Of a stretch of DNA of 64,000 nucleotides, positions 1-12,936 are shown in pieces. The translations under genes were made by a program, and so were the position numbers. Under the pieces are notes generated by a model. That model was not told the DNA's origin and ran no database searches. It saw only the letters and a program-made list of their open reading frames with translations. Origin of the DNA: Neurospora tetraspora (lineage: Eukaryota > Ascomycota > Sordariomycetes > Sordariales > Sordariaceae); assembly GCF_033439725.1 (NCBI RefSeq), contig NW_026944388.1:1860001-1924000 (forward strand), written 5' to 3'. Within the stretch, counting starts at the first letter, position 1. Every line of letters begins with the position of its first letter.

Positions 1-33
1 AACCAACCCACCGTCATCCATCCCAAGCTCAGC

Positions 34-1740
34 TTAATCAATAAAGATCTTAGCCTCCAACTCCCCATACGTCTCCAAGAACCCCTTAAACAACCCAATA
101 GCATGCTCAACATCCCAACTGCCTCCCGTCTCCCTGATCGAATGCATCGACAGCTGCGGATTTCCCAAATCCAGCGTCCTGACACCCAGCTTAGCGCTAA
201 GCATAGGCCCGATCGTGCTTCCACACGGGCTATCATTCCTGACCACAAACACCTGCAACGGCACCTTGGCGCGCTTGGCCACCTCCTGCAGGAGCACGAT
301 GCCGGGGCTATTGGTCGCGTACCGCTGGTTGGCGTTGACCTTGATCACGGTGCCCTTGTTCATCTCGGGCCGGTGGTTGGCCTCGTACTTGCCGGCGTAG
401 TTGGGGTGGACTGAGTGGGCCATGTCGGCGGACACCAAAAAGGAGGTGGCGAGGGTTTGCTCGAAGGCGGTTTCGGAGACGGGGGTGGTTTCGGTGGAGT
501 CGGCGTTCAGGGAGGGGATGACGGAGAGGCGGCGGAGGATGGCGGGGAGAAGGTTGGAGTCGGCGCCGTGGGCGGAGAGAGAGCCGATTTCTTCGTGGTC
601 GAAGCAGGAGACTAGGCGGATGGAGGTGTCGTTGTCTAGGGTGGACTCCGAGGAGACCGAGTTGATGAGGCCCATGACAGAGCAGTACGTCATGTTGAGG
701 TTGTCGAGGCGGGCCGAGAAGATGAACTCGTCGTTGAGACCGCCCAGGCACGAGGGCTGCGTGTCGTACAGGATCAGCTCGAAGTCGACAATGTCCGAGG
801 CGGACGAGATGCCGGCGGCGGAGGCGACGACGGAGAGGAACTGCGAGTGGTGGCGGTCCGTCATGGCCTTGAGAGGCTGGAAGTCGGCCTCGGCCTCCTC
901 GGTCGCACTCTCGGGGGCAGCAGCCTCAGCGGGCTTGTTGAGCTCTTTCTCCATCAGACCGAGGATGGGCAGCATCTCATCCTCCTTGTTGGGGTCAAAG
1001 TTGGATTGGCGATGCAGGTGGATAGCCAGAGTGGGGACACGGAGGATGGGCTTGTCGACCTTGACCAGCTTCTGGACAAAGTTGCCGTCGCCATCCTTGA
1101 CGAGCACGCGGCCGGCGACGCTGAGGTCGCGGTCGAACCAGGTGTGCCAGAGACCGCCGCCGTAGAGCTCGACGCCAACCTGCTGGAAACCGTGGGCGCT
1201 CTTCTTGCTGGCGGGCTTGACGCGCAGGCAGGGGGAGTCGGTATGGGCGCCGATCATGCCGATGGGGTTGCCGGGCTTCCACTTGCCGCCGACGGCGAAG
1301 GCGACAATGGAGGAGCCGTTGCGCGTCAGGTAGTACTTGCCGCCGGGCTGGACGACCGAGGCCCAGTTGTCGCGCTCGCGGATGAGCTTGAAGCCGGCCT
1401 TCTCAAAGAGGGCGGCGGAGGTGGCTACGGCATGGTAGGCTGTAGAGAGTGAGGGGTTCACGCTGGTCAGCTCACGAGCTCATGATCTCAAGCTTTCGAT
1501 CACGACAACTGGAAAGTAAACAAACTGAAACATACGAGTGGGAGAGCCGTTGACAAAGTCAAGAAAGCCGTAGGCGGACTTGGGAGGGGCCATCCTTGCA
1601 GCAGTAGATGAGAAGAAGTGGCAGCGGACCACGTGGGAGCGAATGGAAGAAGCTGTGTTACTGTTGGGTCTAAGACTGAAGCTATGAATGGTGGCCGAAA
1701 AAAGACGCAGTGATGGTGATGCTCGAGAGGTGGCTAGCAT
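34..1740 (-). CDS. M18 aspartyl aminopeptidase
   Basis: Metallo-exopeptidase removing N-terminal Asp/Glu from peptides, normally a large cytosolic oligomer. Two exons read from the reverse strand: 1740 (or 1596) to 1536 and 1478 to 34, with intron 1479-1535 (57 nt, GTATGT donor) placed so that GSPT continues into PRELTSVNPSLS. M18 landmarks are visible: GAHTDSPCLRVKP (first zinc histidine), DNLNMTYC (bridging Asp), DHEEIGS (catalytic and zinc Glu pair), SADMAHSVHPNY (zinc Asp) and SMHSIRE near the end (last His). The ATG at 1596 (MAPPKSAYGFLDFV) gives 501 aa, the family's usual size, in a good AAGGATGG context. The in-frame ATG at 1740 adds 48 residues, rich in Ser/Arg and free of Asp/Glu, like a mitochondrial presequence. 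Family identity is certain; which start is used, and the exact acceptor, are less so. Confidence 0.95.
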
Positions 1741-4700
1741 TGAGTAGCTTGTCGCCGCGTGAGGAAGAAAAAGATATCGAGATCTAGGTTGTAGATTTGA
1801 GGTGTGAAGCAGGTGTGTCGTGACGTCTGATAGGCGGGGAAGCTATCATCTACCTAGGCAGGTACTAACATTCTCCTCTAAGCTCTTTGGAGCTTAAAGG
1901 TAAATAATGTTAGTCAGGCAAAGCGGCGGGAAGGTCCCGTCCGTTGCGGGGAGCCCGGGGTTAAAGCGGCCATGGTTCATGGATGATGGATGGATCGATC
2001 TCGGCAATGATATCGTGAACAAGAGCAACGGGACTTTAGGGACGTCCATTTCGCATCTCGCATTGCGTACTGAGTATTGTCTGTTTGTAAGTGTGTGTTG
2101 GTGATGATAGTCAGCATAAATCCCGTCACCAGGACAACGTCAACTCTCTTCTCTTTCACCAGTCTCTCTCTTCAGCGTGGGTTTGCTGTAGTGTCACTAA
2201 AATGATACCCTTGCCCATGTCCAACCCTGACAAGTATGTCACCCAATCCGATGCGATGCATTACTTACTCTTCACCTTCAACCCCGAAGCTGCCTCCTTT
2301 TACTTGAGGTTTCCCGCAAATGTGCTGGAGATGATGAAGGCATCATGCTTGAATCAACCTGGTGACGGCAGACAGACAGCTTGTCCTGTCTGGTGGGATT
2401 CGCCGGCGTTGCACCACCTCGTCTTTCTCTCTGCAATGAATGTTGGTCGTCCACGACCATTGGTCTATTTTGTATGCGAAGCTAAAGTGACAGTCCCCTT
2501 TGTTTGAAACGCTCTTTGCTGGACCCATTCGGCAGCGCTTTCTCTAACTTGGGGTGCAAACAACCAAACAATGCTCGATTTCGAAAATCAGGGGCAGCTA
2601 GAAATCGCTTTCGCCCCAGTTTGAGATGAGACACGATTGTTTTCCATGGGGGCTTGACTTGCATCACCACAACAACGGGCCTTTTCTCTTGCTCTTGTCT
2701 TGCCTTGCCTTGCCTTGCCTTGCCTTGCCTTTACCTTGCCGAATGATAACCCACCTCAACAGCCAGTGTGCCTGCTCAGGCCGAACCATTTCGGATAGCC
2801 TTGAGCACTGAGCCAGAAAGACTACAGATGGAAGCTGAACTGTGAACCCTAATCGCTGTTGAAAAAGGGCGACTGTGGGTGAGACGAGCTGAATTGTGTT
2901 GCCTTGGACCTGACGGACCTGCCCAATGAGCGAAGTTGGGGGCCAAGAGGCGAGGGGCCCTGCATCCGTGAGCCAACAACTGCCCAAATGCCCCTTGGGG
3001 CCAATTTCAGAAAGTGTCGTCCGAGAAAAAGAAAAGAAAAGTACCGAGTGGGAAACCAGGACAGGATGCTGATTCAGATGGGGAACTGCTGGAAGGTCAA
3101 AATCGGAAAGGTTTGAGTGCGAAAAGTGTCGGTAGTCATCCTCAAGCGGAGGGCTCGCACTTCAGAGTCTGCATATTGAGGATGACACGGATAACACGCC
3201 ATACCCCGAACGGGCCGTTGTCAGAGCCAACTGCCGACCGACCCGACGACAACCGGTCGATACCGTTGTTGATTTTGTCAGTTGCTCCTACATCATTTCA
3301 TTGTCAACCGGTCTGTCGTACACCGCTTCATATCGACAACCGGCATTCCATCTTGAACAATGAGATTGCAGCCCTGGGAGATGAGATTTGCTGTTCTGTC
3401 GAATTTCAGTTGTCAACGACTTGCGACGGGACCTAATACCGGTACGTACCGCTGCGACGACAATCGGTTGGCAGCGAAATAGCACATGCACCAATCAAAG
3501 CCCAAGAACGGGTCGCAGGAGGTCCCACCATGTTACACCCTCGCTCTGATCCCCCGCTGCCGTCAAGCCCATCAAGAATAGTGGCGCACTGTGTACACTT
3601 GAGGTTTTCCGCCATTTTTCGTTTCGGTCACATCTGTCTTATCCCATGCATCTTCACCCCAGCAAGGCCGGACTCAAAGACTTCATCAAGCTCATTTCAG
3701 ACAATGGCATACAGCAGCCAGCTGCTATGAAATGGCCTTTGCCCTCAATCTGAGATTAACTGACATTTTTTCACTGCCAGGCTACGACATCTCGCAACAA
3801 GGCAACTGAAGGCAGCATGCTCTCGTCTGGAGGCAGTCGGGCACGTTTGTCGGTGAATCAAGGCCGTGACCACCTCACCGAATGTCGAGGCTACCAATAC
3901 CAAAGTCAGCCAGGCACATTTTCACCGTCAGAAGGGCATCCAAAGGGAAGCCTAGATGGTACAAGGTGGGTTGCACAAGTCCTTGTTCTCGAGTTTTGGG
4001 CACATTATACTGGTTTGGCAAGGACACGAGACGACACGAGAGACGGGAGCCCCGTGGCAGGCGGACGCCAACCAACTGAAGGGAACCACAACCCGAAACT
4101 TTGAATTGCCAGAGCTACACGTGGATTTCCCGTCGCTGTACAGAGCTCACGGAGACACTGAACGACACAAATTCATGTGGTGTTAATTCGAGGTCGCCAA
4201 TCCCATTTCCACAGTCGATCATTCTTCCATACCAAGGACCAGACGAGCCAGGTTAATGACCATCATCCGGCAGCAGCCTTCCCATCGACGGAAAGTCCCA
4301 GTGCCAGCCTGCCAGGGGTTTCAGGGCAAATTATCCAACAGACTCCGGACACTGAAATCAGGGTTTGGGTGTTACGTGCATAGGAGATCCTTGCGCGCAC
4401 CTCTGCCACTGTCCACACCATACAGCACATAATCAAAGATGAGAAATGCCAGTGACGGCTGAATCCAAAGTATTTTGAACCACAGCCGTGGTCTATCTAA
4501 TAAGGCTCGTGAGGAAGGCGAACCATTCAGCGCAACTTGTTACCGAATCTCGACACTTTAGTCCGAAAGCTCGTGATGACCCAGACCAACAGTCCAAAGG
4601 CTTCCGGTATTTGTGTTTTCGTTCCAGGCTGAAGGTCCCGGACTTCGCAGATGGTGGCGCTCTTGGGACCCAATCGCCAGCTTCCCTCTGCCGCACTTTG

Positions 4701-7700
4701 GTATCCTATTCTTCCTGGTTCCTTGACTGTTGCAGAGTATTTCTGAAAGGAGAGAAAGGCTGAGTGAATTCATTCCCTGCTAACGGGCAATTCGAGAGAC
4801 GATGGGGGACGACATTTTCTACGACACAATAGCGGCGAACCGTCACACCAGCAGTACTTGGACTGAAGGGTCTAGATCTGGCCGACCTTGGCCCCAAGTT
4901 CCTTGATATTCAAACATGATGAACTTGACCCGCTCTTACCATTCTTGGAAAGCCTTGCAGTGGCTATCAGTCTTTACGCGGGAGCTTTTGAACTGCAAAG
5001 CCCAAGATTATCAGAACAACAAATGCGATCATCCCCGCAACGCTGCAATTCTCGACCTACAGATGGCATCCTCTTGTCCTTGTCTCTCTCCCGGCCGCCC
5101 AGCGTTCATCCCGCGCTCGCCTAAGAAGGTCTAGCAGCGGCACCTAACGTAGCGTGCGTGTACCTTAAACCCCGACTCTCAAGTCTTCGATTCCCGCCAA
5201 GTATTTGCCAGTCCAGTGTTATGCAAAGCTGATGCCTGTGCGGTGTAACAGACACAGATGACCCAAAGTGGGAGCGCGAAAAAGATGAAAGTAGGACGGA
5301 GTCCAATGATAGGTAGGCGAAAGAGATCTGCAACCAATTCACAAAGTTTCAACACACGGAGAAAAAGACATGGGGAATTTGGTTGGTGACTATATCCAAG
5401 CTACACTACGACACAGCTAGTCGAGCTAGTTAGCTAGGCTGATAGTCCGTGAAATTAGTTCATGGACCCTGACTCGCTTGAAACAAACCATTCAGGTACA
5501 GTACGAACGACCCCAGATCTTCCCAGGAGATCTGTTCCATGAAACAAAGCAGCTCTGAAAACAAAGACTCAGAGATACCTTCTCACAATGCAACAATGGG
5601 CATTTTGACCTGTCACTAAAATATTGCGCTCGAAGATAATTCATAGCACCTCGCGAAACGAAACGTTGGCGATCATACAACTCATGAACTCTTCAATCAC
5701 CCTGCAACCCAAAACGGGATGAACGCCCCCAAGCCCCCAAGCCCAAGCGCCCAGGGGCATCAACCGAACCGAACCGAACCAATCCTTCGGCATTGCTGTT
5801 GCATTTTTACTATATTGTAGCATATTAAAGGTGACCTCGGAATTGCGATGAAAGTGCCATTTCCGAAAAGCTTACAGGGCATATCGGGAAGGAAGATCGC
5901 TCTTCAGGATACATATGTCAAGTAGATCATGCTACCTTGACATATTGTTCCGGTTTGAGCATTGATCAGTGATCGCTCGGAAGCGAACGGGGTGGGTAGG
6001 CAAGGTACGTAAGCGAATGCAAAAAGTACAAAAGGGTAAAATAGCTCGAGAATAGGTGCCACGGACGACCGACCACATGGCTGTGGACCACCGCTTGATA
6101 ACCGGTTGTGCGAGGGATATGAAGATCATGACAATCCTTCAGGGCCCATATCAACACGATAATGGAAGGTTTTAACACTACGCTACACTGGTAAAAAAAA
6201 ATATTAGAGACCATAAAATGCACAAAAGTTCACTGTGTCGCTCATCACCAACCTGTGATACAGAGATCTCCACCACAGCCGCGCGGTAGTTCGCAAGCGA
6301 CCTGATCGGATCAGCAAGCGAAAGAGGCAAAGAGGCCGTTTGTTGTTAGCCGCCGAACGGTTGGCGCGCTGTATGTTTCTTTGTTACTACTCTAAGCTTG
6401 GAGGGAAACCTACGGCGGCTTTTTCCGTTCCGTTGGTGCTTCTGTTAGACGCGATACAGCGACTATTTGGGCATAGCTTTCCTGAGTTGGTAGGGAAGTA
6501 GATGTTCGTTTGTGGTCATGAAGCGAAAGTACTAGGTAGAAGACACTGACACAGTGCGTGTGAAAGACAAGAGGGGAGGAGGGCGCCGATACCCTTGGGT
6601 TGAGTCCTGAGCTTTTCTTCTGTTGGAGTTGGTTCGGTCGGTCTCGTCATCAACGAATATCCCCCGTCCGCTTTCATTCATCATTGTACCTTATGCTTGG
6701 GTCAGGATCGGAGGTCGAGCGAGATCTCCTCCACTGATCAACGGCTCGAAACATCGGCGGTGGTGGTTGTACTGATGTGCCACGTGCGGGATTCCAGGTC
6801 GTCCCGGTTGTTAAAGTCGAGCGAGTGACGTTTTATCAATGAGTTCCTCTGGGAAACGCTGCAAGATCTGGAAGTGACAGTGTAGAGGTGAAAGTTTCGC
6901 GGGTTCGGGTTGACCATGATTTTGGGCCCACAGGGGGCACCCCAATGGTGAGCGCTTGGAACCCCGGCGGATCGGCCCTTGCTTTTTGTTACGACAACCC
7001 CGACCGTCCTCCCGTCTCCGGCCGTCCTGGGTAGAGGTATGAGAGCTTAGCTGTAGCATGAAAAAAATTGGTAAAAAAAGTTTTCAAGTTGGACTTGTTA
7101 TTCCGCAGTGAAGTGGCCTTGCAGTTCCACGAAGGTGAGCTTCAGCATTTGATGTTTTCATCTGGGGAATTGGGTGTGATTTCCTGGCACGGTGCCCTGA
7201 CGGAATCCCATTCGTGTGAATCTAGCGGTTCCCCGGGACCCATTTTAATATGTGGTTGTTGGTGGAGCCCCAGGTCGTACCCTTCATGACTGTGAACTGT
7301 GTGAATGCGCCGTGCTCATTCTCCTTTGAAATGGTCAGTTATTTGACTGACCGTATGTTGTTACCTTCTAGATGAAAGCGAAGACGGAATTGATGCTGAT
7401 GACACGAGAGAAGCGAAAGCGATCATCTTCAAGAGCAATGCGAGATCCAGATGCATCTTGCTGCGTACCTACGTAGATTCTTGCGCCCCTCCACCCCACC
7501 GCCGACGTGCGAAACCTTGTTGGCGCAGATCATCAAAAACAAAAGGCCTGGCGTTGGGGCCACCTCAGGGCCACCCAGGCCTGGGGGCTGCCAGGGCAGA
7601 ACTAAAATACGATTTCAACTTCAGTTCCCTGAAACGTGACGACGATATTTTCTGCTGCATCTATGACCTGGAAGGTAGGAAAGAAAGAGATCTTTACACA

Positions 7701-8990
7701 ATGGCGGGTTCTCAGATCCCCGTAACAAAGAGCGGCAAGACGCCACCTGCTTGGCCCTGTTATCAAAGCTCCAATAGGTACCTTACCGGGCACTGGACGA
7801 ACAACCTTACTCCCCGTTCCTTACCTCTATCTAGCCAGGTCCCGGTTGCGCCGAGTTCGACTCATCTTGAGTGGAAGTTGCAGGTGCCTAGCGATGATTG
7901 TAGTTCGTGACATATGTTGCGAGACGCTGGTACCTTTACGCAGTCACTACGTACTCGGCCATGTTTTGGTCAAGGTGCGTAGGTAGCCCAGCTGGCTTAC
8001 CTGGATGGGTACCTATTGTCAACTTGTGCCCACCTTATCGCCCATTGCCGTGTGATGTGCCCATCGTGCATGTTTCCATCAGATCCTGTCCACAACGCCC
8101 GTCTCCTTTCTCAACAATCCCACGACAGTCGACTCCGAACCGTAATCAGATTCCCAAGCTGTATGAGAAGTTGTCGATAGTCCTCCTGGGAGTTATGAGA
8201 CCCATCGTGGTTCTGATGGATGTGCCGTACATCCAGCAGATCCGGCCAGGGTGACGATGCGACGCCGATCTTGGAGGATCTTCCTATGAAGGACAGACCG
8301 TTTAATGACCGTCATTATCCCCAGAACACCATCGCTGGCTTGGGGGAAGGTCAGTTTTTGTCAGTGCTGCCTACTCTGTAGATAGACAGAGACGATACCT
8401 AGTCACAGATCGGTCTGTTCGTTCCCTTTGTTCCTCTTCAGCCTACCTCTTGCTGGGACCGGGTTAGAGGAGCGTACGTGGTGTATCACCATCACTGACG
8501 GATCTGGTCGATCTTGGAAGTTAGTATTCTCAAGGCCTGGCGTAGTAGGTAAGTGGGTAGAAAAGATATCCATATAGTTAGTACGGCGCAGGACGAAACT
8601 CACCATATCTTTGACAACGAGGTAGGCACTTGGCCCGACGTTGCCTCTGTCGATACCAACCTGAACTTCCTACGAAAAGAAGGATGGCTCTTGCCAAGGT
8701 CAGTGCCTGAATTCTGAACTGAAATCTCTAGGTACGGTGCACAGTGTCGACATTGGTGTCCCTTGATTGGATCGCAGTGCAGAAATGGTGGGTCCTTGGC
8801 GGGCAACCAACGGCAGTCTGAGGTGACGACAAACCTGGCGGCCCTGCCCTGACCTGGGCACCTGGGGCTGCTGCAAAGGGACCTGTCCGCTGCCCTGGGA
8901 CCCGACTCCTAGTCGTCGCATGCCCGCCGCTGCCCGTCGGCCGTCCGCCTTTCACCCAGGTAGGATCCTCTTTTCCCTCTAGCCCCAGGG
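1741..8990. other. Long intergenic stretch, no supported gene
   Basis: About 7.2 kb of ordinary (not AT-rich) composition between the M18 peptidase and the Mediator gene leader. The longest open frames are about 115-150 codons, fall on both strands, overlap one another and show no domain, so I call none. It holds a short pentanucleotide repeat near 2.7 kb and a small GAACC-type repeat near 5.77 kb. It may contain non-coding transcripts or distal promoter elements; nothing in the sequence proves this. Confidence 0.5.
2696..2740. repeat. (CCTTG)n microsatellite
   Basis: Six or so tandem TTGCC/CCTTG units in a row, then one interrupted unit. Intergenic, with no gene association visible. Confidence 0.85.
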
Positions 8991-10168
8991 CAGGGCCACC
9001 CCCCCTTCCACTTCACTCTTCCTCCACAACCAAACCTGGAGCACATCCACCCGACATCATCCTGGTTTTTCCCTTTCGATTGACACTCACTCCCACCTCT
9101 CTACCTCTCTACACCCTACCTTCCCTGGGCCTTGTCTCTTTTGCCCGTGACAAGTGTATGGAACGAAGCTTCACTTTCCGCTTCCGCTTCCGCTTCTAAC
9201 CTAGTCACACCTTTTTTTTCCCACTTCACTTCCACCGACTCCCAGTCTTCCACCTCACCACCTCACCCCCCCAGCCCAACCAACCAAGACTGACTGTTTG
9301 GTCAAGTCAACACATCAAGTACGACGACGACCCTCTCTCTACTAGGCTGACTACTGCCTTCATTCTCGGGGTGCACTACGCTCAAGTTAGCAGGCACTCG
9401 TGTTACTTTCACTTTCCTCTCTCTAGGTTGGAGTCCGATCCTGTCCTCGACAATCGTGGACGGCCTCTTCTGTCAGCTTCAGATCATCTAGGCCGCGACC
9501 CTGGGATCTCCTACCCCCGACGACTTGTTTCTTATCTCCAGTGGAGGACGGATCTCAATCAACCAAGCATTCTTGCCGGCCCATTCTGCCGCGTCACTCC
9601 GTCTTCTACCCGACCTGGAAACCCTGCAGTGGAAATCCGAGGCCGATTGCTTGCTGGAGCCCCATTTTTGCCGCCATTCACGACCCTCTACCTCGATTTG
9701 TCCTGCCGTGCGCACACCGAGCCCAGATTTCGCTTTGAGTATACTTCGAATCCACGACCGGCATTCCCACAACCCAACCCCGCCGACCGCCTGACTATAG
9801 GCAGAAAGTAGCAGAGAGAGCCCCCGTCAGACGACTGCGAGTTGGCTTCAGTTGGACATCATCCAGAGGCCGCCGCTCTCTTCACCTGCAACCTCCGTTT
9901 CCGCCCTCCTCGTCCGAGCTCCTGCCTCCTCCGCGTCGGATGCCGAAACCGCACAACCCGATTACCTAGGTCGTCCGTATCTCCCACGATTCACCCCCGG
10001 TTGCTGTCGCTCTGCCTGACCGTTCAGTCGTTCGCACCGCCGGAACCGTGGTCGAAAACACCGACAGACGCTTTTGTTCCCACCGCCTAGGGAACTTTGT
10101 CTCGTCACTCTTTGCAGCGCATCACCACTAGTCGATAGGGGATTGACCGCCATCGGCTTTCTGCGGCC
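8991..10168 (+). promoter_or_regulatory. Pyrimidine-rich promoter/long leader of the Med15-like gene
   Basis: The kilobase before the Mediator-type ORF begins with a strongly C/T-rich tract (about 8990-9300) including a CTTCCG hexamer repeat near 9174-9196, typical of fungal promoters and 5' leaders. Short open frames (for example 9371-9811) lie in it but resemble no protein. I infer a long 5' UTR, possibly with upstream ORFs and a leader intron; transcript ends cannot be read from sequence. Confidence 0.45.
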
Positions 10169-12904
10169 ATGGCCGCTAACATGCCGCCGAGGGCCCAGGC
10201 CGGGCAAATGATGCCGCCTCAGCACAACCAAGTCACTCAAGCCGTTTTAGCTAGGTTGACGTCTCAGCCTACGCCAGCGACCGGCTGGCAGGCTACACAC
10301 ATCCAGCTGCCGGAACGCGTCCAAAAGACGTCAGCCTTGTACGAAGCTCGCCCATTACCTGCAAAAAGTCTAGAGGCTGACATTCACTCCAGGGCTACCA
10401 ATCTTAAGTTGGCTGGGCAAGTCGAGACCTGGCCAGAGGCGGTGAATCTCGCGCTTGATCTCGAACGGCGGGCCTTTATGCAGTCCCCGGATAAGGTGAG
10501 AAGCCCCCCTCTGCATCACCAAACCGTCTTGGCTAACTTGGCTGACCAACCTCAGCCGACGTACGAGAACCTACTGGCTCAGCGATTCCAACAACTTGTA
10601 GAACAGCGGCAGGCTCGTGCTCCTCTCCTCCAACAACAAATGCAAGCCAATGCGATGAGGCAGGCACAGATGGCCCAGCAACAGCATCAGCTTCAACAGC
10701 ACCAGCAGCAGCAACGACAACACCAGCAGCAGCAGCACCAGCAGCAGCAGCAGCAACAACAACAACAGCAGCAGCAGCAGCAAATGATGATCAACCAGAT
10801 GGCCATGCAAAGGGGAATGGCGCAGCCAGGCTTTCATCCCCATCAACATCCAGCTCAAGTTACCACAATGCCGCATCAATCTCAACCGTTGCCCGTTGGT
10901 GTCCCTAACCCAACAATGATGCATACTCGGTTAGGTCAACTTGCCATGCAGATTACACAAACCCTTCCTACCGCGTTGATGGAGTACCATGAGGTTCAAA
11001 GCCTCACCGACCGGGACAGGCCGCACATCAAGAACTTCGCTTTGAAGAGATTCGTCGCCATTCCTGAGCCCCTAAGAGACCCACTACGGGAAAAGGTGCT
11101 ATCGCAACTGGCTCCCCAGCACGCCCAACAGATTCGAGCAATGGGATTGGATCCGTTGATGATCTTCTTCGAACATCAAAGTTTGATGCAAGTGCGTCGG
11201 AGTTTGGCGGCGCAGTCACGTCAAGGCATGGCACCGCATCCTCAACAAGTTCCTCAACCGCACAACCAAGTTAATCCTGCTTTGATGAATCCGCCGGGCC
11301 AGTCTCATGGTGTTACCGATGGGCAGCTCCTCCCGCCTAACCTTGAGGCAATCCGAAACGAGCAGCAAATGGGCCTGCGTGCCCAGGAAGCCGGCCAGGT
11401 TGTCGTGCCAGCAAGTTCAGGTCCCGGGGCCCCCGGACGCAATGCCACCCCTGGCCCCATGATCAACCACATACACACGGCGGCTGCTCAGCAAGGACCA
11501 AACCAAACGCCGCGGCCACCGCCTTCGGCGCCGCCCGGATTCCACCACCAACAGGTCCGGATGGAAACGTTGAACCCCACACAGTTACAGGCACAGGCAC
11601 AGGTACCGATAAGGGGACAAGGACCGAACCGGCACGCGCAAGGGCAGCCTGGAGGGCTTGGAGGACTTCCTACAGCTTCGCAGAGTCCCGCAATCAATAA
11701 TATGGCGGCACCGATGCAACAGTCCCCCGCTCCCATGGCCCAGGGGATGAGGACAACGCTGAACCCGTCGTTCAACCACCACGCGAACGCGAGGCCGCCA
11801 TCAATGCAGGGTAACATCAACGCCAGCAATCCTGCGATGGCCGCGATGCTGGGTAATCTGAATCCGAACAGTGGTAGTGTGCCGGGAGGCTTGCCTGAAA
11901 GCCAGATCAAGGATATGATGGCCAAGTGGGAACAGCAGAGGAACACCACGGGCAACGCTCAACAGTTACCCAAGCATCCTCAAGTGTCCGGCATGCCAGC
12001 TCAACACCAGCTGATGGGCGCTGTCAACACCCCCAACCAACCGGTGAACATTGGAAACGCTCAGCAGCCCGGTGGTATGATGCCGCCTGGTATGCAGGCA
12101 GGCCCTGGTCAACCACAGCTGAACGGTCCGCAGAATGCACAAACTGCGACGATGGCAGCCCTTACCACCAACCCTCGGGCGATACAAATGGTCGACAATT
12201 TGGATATTCCCGCAGATGCGCTAAATGCATTGCGTGGGATCGTACAGCCCGTGATCCTGCCTCCAAATATGAAGAAATGGGTTCATCTAAAGGCCTGGCA
12301 CCAGACAGCAGGCCTACCTCCTCATGTTCAGGACAAGGTCGCCCAGGTGTTGACTACTTTCCAGCAGCAACAGATCCGGCAGCTATTACTTCAAAGGCAG
12401 CAGCGAGCACAGACTGCCTCCATGGGCGGAGCTCCGCAGAACCCCAACGGGCCCGGCCCTTCACAGCAACCTAACGGAATGCCGCTCATACCCCCAAAGA
12501 CGAACGTTCCTCCTCATGTGCTTCAGATCCTCCCGCAGGAACTAGAGATGGCCCGCAATAGGTTTCCTGGCCACTCGGATCAGGCGCTTCAAGGTATGAT
12601 ACGGAAGCACAAGTATGATAATTTTGCCAGGAAGCTGCAGGCCATGAAAAATGGCGCCGGTATGGTAAACCAGAAGCCGATGGTGCAAATGCCCCCCGCA
12701 GGGTCTAACCAACCAAATACGGCCTCTTCTGGACCAGCGGCGCAAACACACGCCCAGTATGCCGCGCAAACCGGTATGCAGGTCCCAGGCCCATCACAGC
12801 AGCCCCCATCGTCGCAGCAGCCGCAGCAGCCGCAAGGGCAATTGCAGGCGCAACCACAGGCGCAACCACAACCACAAGCGCCACCACCAGCGCACCATCA
12901 TCAA

Positions 12905-12936
<32 letters not shown>

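Noticed and set aside
308-1452. Several long forward and reverse frames over the M18 gene
   Set aside because: GC-rich codon-phase shadows of the peptidase; low-complexity Arg/Pro- or Gly/Val-rich translations.
2696-2740. CCTTG repeat considered as telomere-like or CRISPR-like array
   Set aside because: It is a simple five-base microsatellite, without spacers and without the fungal TTAGGG telomere unit.
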